Positions 16,235 to 24,046 of a stretch of 64,000 bases of DNA are shown here, one piece after another (the first letter of the stretch is position 1; every line of letters starts with the position of its first letter). The notes under the pieces were generated by a model. The model was not told where the DNA came from and did no database searches. It saw nothing but the letters and a program-made list of their open reading frames with translations. The stretch lies in NCBI RefSeq assembly GCF_002847285.1, contig NZ_CP025407.1, positions 7,071,001 through 7,135,000 on the forward strand, given 5' to 3'. Source of the stretch: Streptomyces sp. CMB-StM0423 (GTDB taxonomy: Bacteria > Actinomycetota > Actinomycetes > Streptomycetales > Streptomycetaceae). The translations under genes were made by a program, and so were the position numbers.

Positions 16235-17476
16235 ATGTCCCGTCCCCCCGCCCGCCCCGCCCCCGGTTCCGACGCGTTCGCGTACCCCGTCGGACTGCGC
16301 CTCGCGGGCCGGCGCGTCGTCGTCCTCGGCGGCGGCCAGGTCGCCCAGCGCCGGCTGCCCGCGCTGCTCGCGGCCGGCGCCCGGGTCACGCTCGTCTCGC
16401 CGTCCGCCACCCCTTCCGTGGAGGCGATGGCCGACGCCGGGGAGCTGACATGGGAGCGGCGGCCGTACGCGGAGGGGGATCTGGAGGGCGCCTGGTATGC
16501 GGTCGTGGCCACCCGCGACCCCGCCGCCAACGCCGCCGCCTCCGCCGAGGCCGAGCGCCGCCGCGTCTGGTGCGTACGCAGCGACGACGCCTCCGCCGCC
16601 ACCGCCTGGACCCCGGCCACCGGGCGCAGCGAGGGCGTCACCGTCGCCGTGCTCACCGGCAGCGACCCGCGCCGCTCCGCCGCCGTCCGCGACGCCGTCG
16701 TGGAGGGCCTGCGCGACGGCACTCTCAGCGCCCCCCACCACCGCACCCGCACCCCGGGCGTCGCCCTCGTCGGCGGCGGTCCCGGCGACCCGGACCTCAT
16801 CACCGTCCGCGGCCGCCGGCTGCTCGCCGAGGCCGACGTCGTCATCGCCGACCGGCTCGGCCCCCGCGACCTCCTGGACGAACTGCCGCCGCACGTCGAG
16901 GTCATCGACGCCGCGAAGATCCCGTACGGCCGGGCCATGGCCCAGCAGGCGATCAACGACGCGCTGATCCGGCACGCCAGGGCGGGCAAGGCCGTCGTCC
17001 GGCTCAAGGGCGGCGACCCGTTCGTCTTCGGCCGCGGCATGGAGGAGGCGGAGGCGCTGGCGCGGGCGGGCGTGGCCTGCACCGTGGTGCCGGGCGTCAC
17101 CAGCGCGATCGGCGTCCCCGCGGTCGCCGGGATCCCGGTGACGCACCGCGGGGTGGCACACGAGTTCACCGTCGTCAGCGGCCATGTCGCGCCGGACGAC
17201 GAGCGCTCGCTCGTGGACTGGCCGGCGCTCGCCCGGCTGCGCGGCACGCTGGTCCTGCTGATGGCCGTGGAGCGGATCGGGGCCATCGCGGAGACGCTCG
17301 TACGCGAGGGGCGGGACCCCGCGACGCCGGTGGCGATCGTGCAGGAGGGCACGACGTCCGCGCAGCGGCGGGTGGACGCGACGCTCGCCACGGCCGCCGC
17401 GGCGGTGGAGCGGGAAGGGGTGCGGCCGCCGGCGGTGATCGTCGTCGGCGAGGTGGCCGCCAGGTCTCCCGGCTGA
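16235..17476 (+). CDS. cysG: Siroheme synthase / uroporphyrinogen-III methyltransferase (CysG-like)
   Basis: A 413-residue multifunctional enzyme at the branch point to siroheme and cobalamin. Residues about 28-60 form the NAD-binding fold (VVVLGGGQVAQRR) of precorrin-2 dehydrogenase/ferrochelatase, continuing to about residue 160 with VLTGSDPRRSAAVRD. The C-terminal 240 residues are the SAM-dependent methylase: VGGGPGDPDLITVRG, RLKGGDPFVFGRG and VVPGVTSAIGVPAVAGIPVTHR are hallmark blocks. Length is slightly shorter than E. coli CysG. It would supply precorrin-2 to the CobL pathway nearby and siroheme to sulfite and nitrite reductases. About 255 bases without a gene precede it. Confidence 0.93.
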   Translation: MSRPPARPAPGSDAFAYPVGLRLAGRRVVVLGGGQVAQRRLPALLAAGARVTLVSPSATPSVEAMADAGELTWERRPYAEGDLEGAWYAVVATRDPAANAAASAEAERRRVWCVRSDDASAATAWTPATGRSEGVTVAVLTGSDPRRSAAVRDAVVEGLRDGTLSAPHHRTRTPGVALVGGGPGDPDLITVRGRRLLAEADVVIADRLGPRDLLDELPPHVEVIDAAKIPYGRAMAQQAINDALIRHARAGKAVVRLKGGDPFVFGRGMEEAEALARAGVACTVVPGVTSAIGVPAVAGIPVTHRGVAHEFTVVSGHVAPDDERSLVDWPALARLRGTLVLLMAVERIGAIAETLVREGRDPATPVAIVQEGTTSAQRRVDATLATAAAAVEREGVRPPAVIVVGEVAARSPG

Positions 17477-17556
17477 CGGAGGGGCGGGCGGCGCGGGCGA
17501 CGCACGTCACGTACCCCGGCGTCGGAATCCGGCCCGCGGCACGGCAGGATCGTTCC

Positions 17557-18375
17557 GTGGCAGAACTCCTCACCGTCGACGACCCCGCCGACCCGCGGCT
17601 GTCCGACTACGCGAGCCTCACCGACGTCGAGCTGCGCCGCCGCCGCGAGCCGGCGGAGGGGCTGTTCATCGCCGAGGGCGAGAAGGTCATCCGGCGCGCG
17701 ATCGAGACCGGCTACGAGACGCGCTCCATGATGCTCTCCGCGAAGTGGGTCGACGCGATGCGGGACGTCATCGACGCGCTGCCGGCCCCGGTGTACGTCG
17801 TCGACCCCGGGCTGGCCGAGCAGGTCACCGGCTACCACGTGCACCGCGGGGCGCTCGCCGCCATGCACCGCAAGCCGCTGCCCGCCGCCGCCGCGCTGCT
17901 GGCCCGCGCCCGCCGCGTCGCGGTGCTGGAGACCGTCAACGACCACACCAACGTCGGCGCCGTCTTCCGCAGCGCCGCCGCCCTCGGCATGGACGCCGTG
18001 CTGCTCTCGCCCGACTGCGCGGACCCGCTGTACCGGCGGTCGGTGAAGGTCTCCATGGGCGCCGTCTTCCACGTCCCGTACGCGCGGCTGGCCTCCTGGC
18101 CGCGCGACCTGGAGACGGTCCGCGAGGCGGGCTTCACGCTCGTCGCCCTCACCCCGGACCCGCGGGCGGTGCCGATCACCGAGGCGGCGCCGGGGCGGCT
18201 GCCGCGGGCCGCGCTGATGCTGGGCACGGAGGGCGCGGGGTTGTCGGCGCGGGCGCTGCGGGCGGCGGACCGGTGGGTACGCATCCCGATGTCGAACGGC
18301 GTCGACTCGCTCAACGTCGGCGCCGCCGCGGCGGTCGCGTTCTACGCCGTGGCGACGGCCCCCGCCGGGAACTGA
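17557..18375 (+). CDS. SpoU/TrmH-family RNA 2'-O-methyltransferase
   Basis: A 272-residue SPOUT methylase. The N-terminal 90 residues form the RNA-binding subdomain (EGLFIAEGEKVIRRAIETG). The C-terminal trefoil-knot domain has the three SpoU motifs: ETVNDHTNVGAVFRSAAALG (motif 1), LMLGTEGAGLS (motif 2) and IPMSNGVDSLNVGAAAAV (motif 3). It probably methylates a ribose in rRNA or tRNA; the target position cannot be read from sequence. The GTG start gives a normal N-terminus; the frame stays open upstream only because it runs antiparallel to other GC-rich coding sequence. It ends before a bidirectional terminator shared with a convergent kinase gene. Confidence 0.9.
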   Translation: MAELLTVDDPADPRLSDYASLTDVELRRRREPAEGLFIAEGEKVIRRAIETGYETRSMMLSAKWVDAMRDVIDALPAPVYVVDPGLAEQVTGYHVHRGALAAMHRKPLPAAAALLARARRVAVLETVNDHTNVGAVFRSAAALGMDAVLLSPDCADPLYRRSVKVSMGAVFHVPYARLASWPRDLETVREAGFTLVALTPDPRAVPITEAAPGRLPRAALMLGTEGAGLSARALRAADRWVRIPMSNGVDSLNVGAAAAVAFYAVATAPAGN

Positions 18376-18441
18376 ACCCGGCCCGGACCCGGCCCCCGCG
18401 GGGCCGTGGCCGAAAACCGCCGCGGGGCCGCCGCGGGCGCG

Positions 18442-18479
18442 GTGGATCACCCCGGGGCGGCGCGCCCCGAGTGATCCAC
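18442..18479. terminator. Bidirectional terminator between the methylase and kinase genes
   Basis: GTGGATCA pairs with TGATCCAC and the inner CGGGGC with GCCCCG, giving a nearly perfect 15-bp stem in the 112-base gap between convergent genes. It would serve both strands. Confidence 0.7.
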
Positions 18480-18487
18480 TGGTTGTA

Positions 18488-19810
18488 CTAGAGCGGGCCC
18501 TGGCAGCCCTGGGCCGCCGCGATACCGAGCGCGACCAGCAGCGTCACCGTCACGAACACGATCAGCCGCTGCCGCATCAGCCGCGCCCGGTCCGGCGCGG
18601 GCCTCCGCTGCGGCGCGGGCTTGCGCGGCGCCGACGCGGCACCCTCGCGCGGCCCGCTCCGCGACCCCTGCGTACGCTGCTCCGCCGGCCGGCCGCGGTC
18701 CGCGCCCTGCCGGCCGCGCTCCGAAGCCGGTGCCTGCTTGCGCGGCGCACCGACGCCGCCCGTGCGCTGCCCCGGCCGCTGTGCCGCCCCGGGCCGCTGC
18801 GCGGGTCCCGGCCGCTGCGGCGCACCCGGCCGGCCGGCGCCGTGCGGTCCCGGGCGCTGCGCGGCGCCCGTACCGGGACCCGGACGGCCCGCGCCCGTCG
18901 CCCCCGGCGGCCGGTGCGCGGCCGTCGGACCCGGGGTGGCACGCTCCGCGGCGGTCCTGCGCGGCGGGGCCGTCTCCGGCCCCGCGCCGTGCGCCTCGCG
19001 GGCCGCGATCTCCTTCAGCCGCAGCGACAACTGGAGCGTCGAGGGACGGTCGTCCGGGGTCTTCGCCAGACACGTGCGCAGCAGCGGCGCCAGCGCGTCC
19101 GGCACCCCGTCGAGCAGCGGCTCCTCGTGCACCACCCGGTACAGCATCACCTCGGAACTGCCCTGCCCGAACGGCGAGTCGCCCGTCGTCGCGTACGCGA
19201 GCGTGGCGCCCAGCGAGAACACGTCGCTCGCCGGCGTCACCGGCTGTCCGCGCACCTGCTCGGGCGCCAGGAACCCGGGCGAGCCGACCGCCGTGCCGAC
19301 GTGCGTCAGCGTGGAGGCCCCGGTCGCCCAGGCGATGCCGAAGTCGATGATCCGCGGGCCCTTGGGGGAGAGCAGGATGTTCGACGGCTTCAGGTCACGG
19401 TGCACCACGCCCGCCTCGTGCACGGCGACCAGGCCCTCGGAGAGCGCCGCGCCGATCGCCGCGACCCGCGCCGCGATCAGCGGCCCCTCGTCGCCGACCT
19501 TGTCGTGCAGGGACGGCCCCGGTACGTACTGCGTCGCGAACCACGGCCGGTCCGCGTCCAGATCGGCCGCCACCAGCCGCGCCGTACAGCCGCCGCGGAT
19601 CCGCCGGGCGGCGGAGACCTCGCGGGCGAACCGCGACCGGAACTCCTGATCCTCCGCCAGATCCGGCCGGATCACCTTGAGCGCGACCCGCTGGCCGCGC
19701 CGGTCGGAGCCCAGGTAGACCACGCCCATGCCGCCCGCGCCGAGCCGCCGGTGGATCCGGAACGAGCCGACGACACGCGGATCCTCCCGGCGGAGCCGCA
19801 TCATCGCCAT
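18488..19810 (-). CDS. Membrane-anchored Ser/Thr protein kinase (Hanks type)
   Basis: A 440-residue kinase. The catalytic domain spans about 15-270: glycine loop GAGGMG, ATP-binding K45 in VALKVI, catalytic loop HRDLKPSN (D139), DFG at 157-159 and APEQ at 182-185. The juxtamembrane region (about 280-405) is disordered and dominated by repeated RPG/QRPG units. One hydrophobic helix near the C-terminus (about 415-433) is followed by only seven residues (CQGPL end), so there is no extracellular sensor such as PASTA domains. The start follows a G-rich ribosome site; earlier in-frame codons would add a low-complexity extension. It is divergent from the next small gene. The signal it responds to is unknown. 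Confidence 0.88.
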   Translation of the reverse strand: MAMMRLRREDPRVVGSFRIHRRLGAGGMGVVYLGSDRRGQRVALKVIRPDLAEDQEFRSRFAREVSAARRIRGGCTARLVAADLDADRPWFATQYVPGPSLHDKVGDEGPLIAARVAAIGAALSEGLVAVHEAGVVHRDLKPSNILLSPKGPRIIDFGIAWATGASTLTHVGTAVGSPGFLAPEQVRGQPVTPASDVFSLGATLAYATTGDSPFGQGSSEVMLYRVVHEEPLLDGVPDALAPLLRTCLAKTPDDRPSTLQLSLRLKEIAAREAHGAGPETAPPRRTAAERATPGPTAAHRPPGATGAGRPGPGTGAAQRPGPHGAGRPGAPQRPGPAQRPGAAQRPGQRTGGVGAPRKQAPASERGRQGADRGRPAEQRTQGSRSGPREGAASAPRKPAPQRRPAPDRARLMRQRLIVFVTVTLLVALGIAAAQGCQGPL

Positions 19811-19980
19811 GCCGTAACCATCCCCGCTGCCCGGTCTGTCTGCCGTGCACAGCTTACGGACTTGACCGCCGCTCGCGCTGGCAGGGCGCCGTGCGGCGGG
19901 CCGAATTGTCAGTCCCAGGTGGGATCCTGGAGGTATGGCCGGGCCCAAGTGCGGCCCCTACGAAGGGGGATGCGGGACAG

Positions 19981-20235
19981 GTGAAGGGCGATCGAGTGGA
20001 GATAGTCGTGGACGCCGGGGACACGACGCGGACGTACCAGGTGGTGGCCTCGCGCGCCGGCCGGAGGGTCGAGACGTCGGTGCGCCGGGGCGTGGTCGAG
20101 GTGAGCGAGGTGACGCGCAGCGGCTCGGTGGTGCGCACGGCGCGGTTCATGGCCACCAGGGTGCTCGCCCTGGTGGAGCATCCCGTGCCGCGTACGGACG
20201 GCGAGGTCCCTCTCGGGGAAGACCCTGGGACGTAG
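19981..20235 (+). CDS. Uncharacterised small beta-rich protein
   Basis: An 84-residue protein starting at GTG, with GAAGGGGGA 10 bases upstream. The sequence alternates short beta-like strands (RVEIVVDAG, TYQVVAS, RVETSVRRGVVEVSEV, RTARFMATRVLALVEH) and has a charged C-terminus. There is no signal peptide or membrane span. Strong codon bias and a proper ribosome site support it as a real gene. It is divergent from the Ser/Thr kinase, with 170 bases between them. I do not recognise the family; it resembles short conserved Streptomyces proteins of unknown role. Confidence 0.65.
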   Translation: MKGDRVEIVVDAGDTTRTYQVVASRAGRRVETSVRRGVVEVSEVTRSGSVVRTARFMATRVLALVEHPVPRTDGEVPLGEDPGT

Positions 20236-20419
20236 TACGCGGTCTCCACCCATGGGAGTAGCGACTTCGCGCCGCAGTCATCCTCCGGGAGGCCAGGCAA
20301 TCGATACGCGGGCATGACGACCCGTGCCGATCATTTCCCTAATGTTGTCGTCAAGCGGCGGGCGCAGCACTCGTCCCCCGAGGTCGGACGCCCGCCGCCC
20401 CAACACAGGAGTGGCAGCC

Positions 20420-20626
20420 ATGGAGAGAACAGCGGAGCACACCGCACGGCCCAAGGCCGTCGCAGGGGCGCTCGCCGCGTTCGGCGCACAGCCGTCGGAG
20501 CGCAGGCACCCGCTGGTCGCTCTCGCGATGGTGCTGCCCCTGGCGATCGTGCTCACCGTCCTCTTCGGCGGGTGGGAAGCGGTCATCACACATGCGTCGT
20601 CCGTGGCCGGAATGATGGGGCACTAG
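20420..20626 (+). CDS. Small single-span membrane protein
   Basis: A 68-residue protein starting at an ATG with AGGAG 8 bases upstream. Residues 1-36 are hydrophilic with several charges (ERTAEHTARPK, QPSERRHP), followed by one membrane helix (about 38-57, LVALAMVLPLAIVLTVLFGG) and a short tail. An in-frame ATG 96 bases earlier lacks a ribosome site. It is followed by a strong terminator, so it is probably a monocistronic unit. Function is unknown. Confidence 0.65.
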   Translation: MERTAEHTARPKAVAGALAAFGAQPSERRHPLVALAMVLPLAIVLTVLFGGWEAVITHASSVAGMMGH

Positions 20627-20711
20627 CCCCGTCAGGCCCGGGAGAGCGGCCCGGGCCGGGGACAGCCGGCTCAGCCCCGTGGGGACGGGGGTGCGGCGGA
20701 CGGACGTGTAC

Positions 20712-20739
20712 GCCCGGGCGTCTGGGGAGACGCCCGGGC
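20712..20739 (+). terminator. Strong hairpin terminator after the small membrane-protein gene
   Basis: A perfect 12-bp stem (GCCCGGGCGTCT with AGACGCCCGGGC) with a GGGG loop is followed by TACGCGTTTTCC, which gives a short T-run. It lies 85 bases after the stop. Confidence 0.75.
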
Positions 20740-20865
20740 TACGCGTTTTCCGGGGACGTACGCGACGGGGCCCGCCTGCGGCGCAGCCCGCGGTCGGGCA
20801 CCTCGCCGCCGCGGTCGCCGGTACCGGTTCTGTCACGTTCATGCAGGCCGTCGCCGTACGGGGCC

Positions 20866-20871
20866 TAGGAT
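20866..20871 (+). promoter_or_regulatory. -10 element of a probable leaderless transcript
   Basis: TAGGAT ends 6 bases before the in-frame GTG at 20878, and no Shine-Dalgarno site is present. Transcription would start at the start codon. Confidence 0.4.
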
Positions 20872-20877
20872 GTGGCG

Positions 20878-21957
20878 GTGCGCGCACGACTCGTCGACCG
20901 GCTGGCGGAGCTGAGCCGGGGGGCCGGCGAGCCCGCGGTGATCGTCGACCGCGCGGACGTGACCGTCCTACGCAGCGGCGGCACCGTACTCAAGGCGCAC
21001 GCCCCGCGGCTCGACCCCGCCGCCCTCGCCGTCCGGCTGCGGGTGGCGGCCCACCCGCTGCTCGCGGGCATCCTGCTGGCGCCGCTCGGCGGGCTGGTAG
21101 GACCCGTCGACGGCCGGTACGTGAGCCGCTGGCCGTACGGGGTCACGGTGGCGCCCGGCGCCCCGGAGGCCGCGCCGTGGCGGGAGGCGGGGCACCTGAT
21201 CGCCCGGCTGCACGCGGTACCGGCGGACCGGCTGCCGGGCCCCCTGCCGCCGATGTCGGGACCGGCGAACGCGGCCCGCGCCACAGCGGCCCTGCGCGCG
21301 ACGCTGACCACCCCCGCCCCCCGCACACCCGCGGACTCCGGCCCGCCACGGGACCGTGCCCGGGCGACCGCGCCGCCACCGCCCGCACCGGAGCGCGTCC
21401 CCGCGCCGGACCCCGCTCCCGCCGGCCAAGCCGCCGGCCCCCACCCCGCCCTCGCGCCGGACCGTACCGCCGCCGCGGTCGTGCTCCGGGCCTGGGCGCG
21501 GCTGCCCGCCTGGGCCCGGGACGACGAGCCCCTCGCCCAGCCCCGCTCGCTCCTCTGCCACGGCGACCTCCACCTCGGCCAACTCGTGCGCCACCCCGCC
21601 CCCGACGGCCCCTGGCACCTCATCGACGTCGACGACCTCGGCCTCGGCGAGCCCGCCTGGGACCTCGCCCGCCCCGCCGCCGGCTACGCCACCGGCCTCA
21701 TCCCCGCCGCCGACTGGGCCGCCTTCCTCGCCGGCTACCGCGCCGCCCGCGGCCCCGCCGTCGCCCCCGGCGACGACCTCTGGCCGCCCGAGGTCGACGT
21801 GCCGGCCCGTACCCTCACCGTCCAGCTCGCCGCCCGCGCCCTCGTGGACGCCGCGACGGGCGTAAGGACCCTGGACGACACCGACCACGACCTGCTCGCC
21901 GCCTGCGCGCGTATCGCCGCGATGGGGGACGGGACGGAGCCGGGCGGCGCATCGTAG
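20878..21957 (+). CDS. Aminoglycoside-phosphotransferase-fold kinase-like protein
   Basis: A 359-residue protein of the APH/choline-kinase superfamily. The Brenner-type catalytic motif CHGDLHLGQLV and the metal-binding IDVDDLGLGEPAWDLA lie near 230-265, and the N-terminal lobe (VTVLRSGGTVLKAHAP, about 21-36) contains the likely ATP-binding lysine. A disordered Pro/Ala insertion of about 60 residues (about 145-205) separates the lobes. Members phosphorylate small hydroxylated or aminated substrates, including maltose, homoserine and antibiotics; nothing here fixes the substrate. Two GTG codons six bases apart are possible starts; the second fits a leaderless mRNA. Confidence 0.8.
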   Translation: MRARLVDRLAELSRGAGEPAVIVDRADVTVLRSGGTVLKAHAPRLDPAALAVRLRVAAHPLLAGILLAPLGGLVGPVDGRYVSRWPYGVTVAPGAPEAAPWREAGHLIARLHAVPADRLPGPLPPMSGPANAARATAALRATLTTPAPRTPADSGPPRDRARATAPPPPAPERVPAPDPAPAGQAAGPHPALAPDRTAAAVVLRAWARLPAWARDDEPLAQPRSLLCHGDLHLGQLVRHPAPDGPWHLIDVDDLGLGEPAWDLARPAAGYATGLIPAADWAAFLAGYRAARGPAVAPGDDLWPPEVDVPARTLTVQLAARALVDAATGVRTLDDTDHDLLAACARIAAMGDGTEPGGAS

Positions 21958-22024
21958 GCTGTGCAGCCATGGCCGCCGTCCGTCATCCGTGGCGGCGGAA
22001 GAGTTCGAGGAGTTGAGGGCGACC

Positions 22025-22312
22025 ATGCAGTGTCCCAAGTGCCGTGCGCCGATGCAGACGTACAACCGCAATGGCGTGCAGATCGAGCAGTGCAGCGGGT
22101 GCCGGGGGATCTTCCTCGACTACGGCGAGCTGGAGACCCTGACCCGGCTCGAGGCCCAGTGGGCACAGCAGGCCCCGCCGCCCCCGCCGCCGCCCGCCCA
22201 GGGCGGCTACCCGCAGCAGGCCCCGGGCTGGGGCGGTGGCCACCACGGCGGCGGCCACGGTCACTACGGCCACCGTAAGGGCGGCTTCTCCCGCATGCTG
22301 TTCTCGTCCTGA
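22025..22312 (+). CDS. Small zinc-ribbon (zf-TFIIB-like) protein
   Basis: A 95-residue protein. The first 45 residues form a zinc ribbon with CPKC (3-6) and CSGCRGIFLD (about 24-33), the zf-TFIIB pattern in which the second knuckle is followed by FLD and an acidic helix. The rest is a low-complexity tail: a Pro run, Gln/Gly/Tyr, then a His/Gly-rich stretch (GGHHGGGHGHYGHRKGG) that may bind metal. The ATG has purine-rich sequence upstream. Function is unknown; zf-TFIIB proteins are common in bacteria without assigned roles. Confidence 0.82.
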   Translation: MQCPKCRAPMQTYNRNGVQIEQCSGCRGIFLDYGELETLTRLEAQWAQQAPPPPPPPAQGGYPQQAPGWGGGHHGGGHGHYGHRKGGFSRMLFSS

Positions 22313-22332
22313 CCCACGGTCTGACCGCGGCC

Positions 22333-22360
22333 GTACGGCCCCCGCCCGCAGGGGCCGTAC
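22333..22360 (+). terminator. First of two tandem hairpins after the zinc-ribbon gene
   Basis: GTACGGCCCC pairs with GGGGCCGTAC around an 8-base loop, 20 bases after the stop. Confidence 0.55.
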
Positions 22361-22375
22361 GCGCGACCACACGGC

Positions 22376-22405
22376 GAAGGGCCGGAGCTTCCGCTCCGGC
22401 CCTTC
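22376..22405. terminator. Bidirectional terminator between the zinc-ribbon gene and tRNA-Val
   Basis: A perfect 13-bp stem (GAAGGGCCGGAGC with GCTCCGGCCCTTC) with a TTCC loop. It ends 5 bases from the 3' end of the minus-strand tRNA gene, so it can terminate both. Confidence 0.75.
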
Positions 22406-22410
22406 TGCTG

Positions 22411-22482
22411 TGCGCGGTACTGGGATTGAACCAGTGACCTCTTCCGTGTCAGGGAAGCGCTCTCCCGCTGAGCTAACCGCGC
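22411..22482 (-). tRNA. tRNA-Val (anticodon GAC), copy 1
   Basis: The minus strand folds into a complete cloverleaf: acceptor GCGCGGT/ACCGCGC with discriminator A, D arm AGCTCAGCGGGAGAGC, anticodon loop CTGACAC (GAC) and T arm with GGTTCAATCCC. CCA is not encoded. The central 59 bases are identical to copy 2 about 3 kb away; only the acceptor stem differs. Confidence 0.93.
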
Positions 22483-22691
22483 GGGCTTTCTGCGGCTAGA
22501 TACTTCCACGCGCCGACCGCCATCGCAAGTCCATGATCATCGCGTTGCCGTACGGCCCGTACCACCCGCCGGCGGGCGGATGGCACGGGCCTGCGGTCAC
22601 CGGCGAGGGGCCGGTGCCACGGGGGTGCGGTGGTCGCGCGCGGACCCGCCGTCGGTCTCCCGGGCCGGCGCCGCGGGATCGCCGACGGGCC

Positions 22692-23834
22692 CTACGCGGT
22701 GTGCAGCCTCAGCCCGTAGCGGCCGAGGATCTCGTTGACCGGCTGGTACCAGGTCTCGCCGCCGCCGCTGCAGTTGCCCCAGCCGCCGGACGTGACGCCC
22801 TGCGCCTGGTCGCCGCTGATGAACGAGCCGCCCGAGTCGCCGGGTTCCGCGCAGACGCTCGTCTTGGTGAGCTGGTGCACGACGGCGCCGCCGCTGTAGT
22901 TGACCGTCTCGTTCTTGGCCAGCAGCGTGCCGCAGTGCCAGCGCGTGGTGGAGCCGGAGCGGCAGATGGAGGCGCCCACCGGGGCCTCCGCGGAGCCGCG
23001 GACGAGCTGGTCGGGCACGGTGCCCCAGCCGAGGACCACGGGGACGGTCCACCAGCCGCTGCCGACGCTGACCCAGGCGTAGTCGTTGTCGGGGAAGGAC
23101 GAGCCCTGGAAGTTGCCGATGTACGAGCGGTCCCAGCCGCTGACTCCCTGGCCCGCGCCGCCGCAGTGGCCCGCGGTGACGAAGCCGCCGTGCACCGAGA
23201 AGCCGATGGAGCAGCGGACGTTGCCCGTGTAGTACGGGTCCCCGCCGACGGTGCCGGCGGCGAAGGTGCTCGGCGCCTGGGCGACCGTCCCGACCTCGAC
23301 GGGGCCGGCGGCGCGGGCACGTTCGAGGAAGGTGCGGACCGCGGCGTCCCCGCGGTGGCCGGAGACGACGTCGACCCGGACGCTGTTGGCGCGCGCGTCC
23401 ACGCGCCAACTGGCCACCCCGGCGGGGGCGGACAGCGCGTCCAGGCGCTTCATCGCCGCGTCCAGCCGCGCGGCGCTGTGCTCGACGACGCGCACGTCGG
23501 CGCCCGTCGCCCGGACCGCGTCCACGCGCTGGGCGCCGGTGACGGCGACGGTGAGCCGGCCGCTGTCCGCGTCGAACCAGGAGCCGGCGTACGCGGCGCC
23601 GGCCGCGCGCTCGGCCTTCTTCTCGGTCTCGCCCGCCCGGCGTTCGTCGGCCAGCCGCTCCCGGGCCTCGTCGGCCGTGAGGCCCAGGTCCCGCTGCAGC
23701 GCGCGGGCCAGGCCGGGCGAGAGCTCCTGCGCGGAGTCCGCGCCGGCGGCGGGGGCGAGGGCGGCGGCGCCGCCCCAGGTGCTGAGGAGCAGGAGTGCGG
23801 ACAGGCCGAGCCTTAATCCGAAGGTGCGTCTCAC
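22692..23834 (-). CDS. Secreted alpha-lytic/streptogrisin-type serine protease
   Basis: A 380-residue preproprotease. Residues 1 to about 33 are a Sec signal peptide ending near GAD. The propeptide (about 35-192) has an alpha-lytic-protease prodomain pattern (ELSPGLARALQRDLGLT), needed for folding and removed autocatalytically. The mature S1 protease (about 195-380) has the triad H223 (VTAGHC), D251 (PDNDYAWV) and S334 (GDSGG), and paired cysteines flanking the His and Ser as in streptogrisins. The GTG start has AAAGG upstream and sets the signal peptide exactly. A LacI-type operator lies 55 bases upstream. A 209-base gap with only weak hairpins separates it from the downstream tRNA. Confidence 0.93.
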   Translation of the reverse strand: MRRTFGLRLGLSALLLLSTWGGAAALAPAAGADSAQELSPGLARALQRDLGLTADEARERLADERRAGETEKKAERAAGAAYAGSWFDADSGRLTVAVTGAQRVDAVRATGADVRVVEHSAARLDAAMKRLDALSAPAGVASWRVDARANSVRVDVVSGHRGDAAVRTFLERARAAGPVEVGTVAQAPSTFAAGTVGGDPYYTGNVRCSIGFSVHGGFVTAGHCGGAGQGVSGWDRSYIGNFQGSSFPDNDYAWVSVGSGWWTVPVVLGWGTVPDQLVRGSAEAPVGASICRSGSTTRWHCGTLLAKNETVNYSGGAVVHQLTKTSVCAEPGDSGGSFISGDQAQGVTSGGWGNCSGGGETWYQPVNEILGRYGLRLHTA

Positions 23835-23888
23835 GTTGGTGACCTTTCTGCAGTTCCCTCTGTCGAGTGGGGGTGGAACACAGATGGT

Positions 23889-23902
23889 TGAGAGCGCTCT
23901 CA
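23889..23902. promoter_or_regulatory. LacI-family operator upstream of the secreted protease
   Basis: TGAGAGCGCTCTCA is a perfect 14-bp palindrome with the central GCGC/CGCT core of LacI/GalR operators. It differs at only two symmetric positions from the cellobiose-repressor (CebR) site TGGGAGCGCTCCCA known from Streptomyces. It lies 55-68 bases before the protease start. Confidence 0.65.
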
Positions 23903-23962
23903 GTCGGTGCGCTGACACCACAGCACGGGCCCGCATGTTTGTCCAGACCTTTCGCAGGCACG

Positions 23963-24002
23963 AAAAGCGGCCGCCCGGTCCCGCGGGGGACCCGGGCGGC
24001 CG
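23963..24002 (-). terminator. Intrinsic terminator of the Eis-type gene
   Basis: On the minus strand, an 11-bp GC stem (CGGCCGCCCGG-type arms at 23968-23978 and 23992-24002, extended by a bulged inner stem) is followed by a four-T run. It lies 45 bases after the acetyltransferase stop. Confidence 0.7.
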
Positions 24003-24046
24003 TCGTGCAACCGCCTCCGGACGTACGCCTCTTCGGGCGCGCCGGG

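Noticed and set aside
12461..17185. Very long open frame on the minus strand across the BluB-CobT and CysG genes
   Set aside because: It is antisense to clearly homologous enzymes, has Arg/Gly/Val/Asp-biased composition with no domain, and results from the scarcity of stop codons at very high GC. The same applies to the long minus-strand frame over secF-apt-relA.
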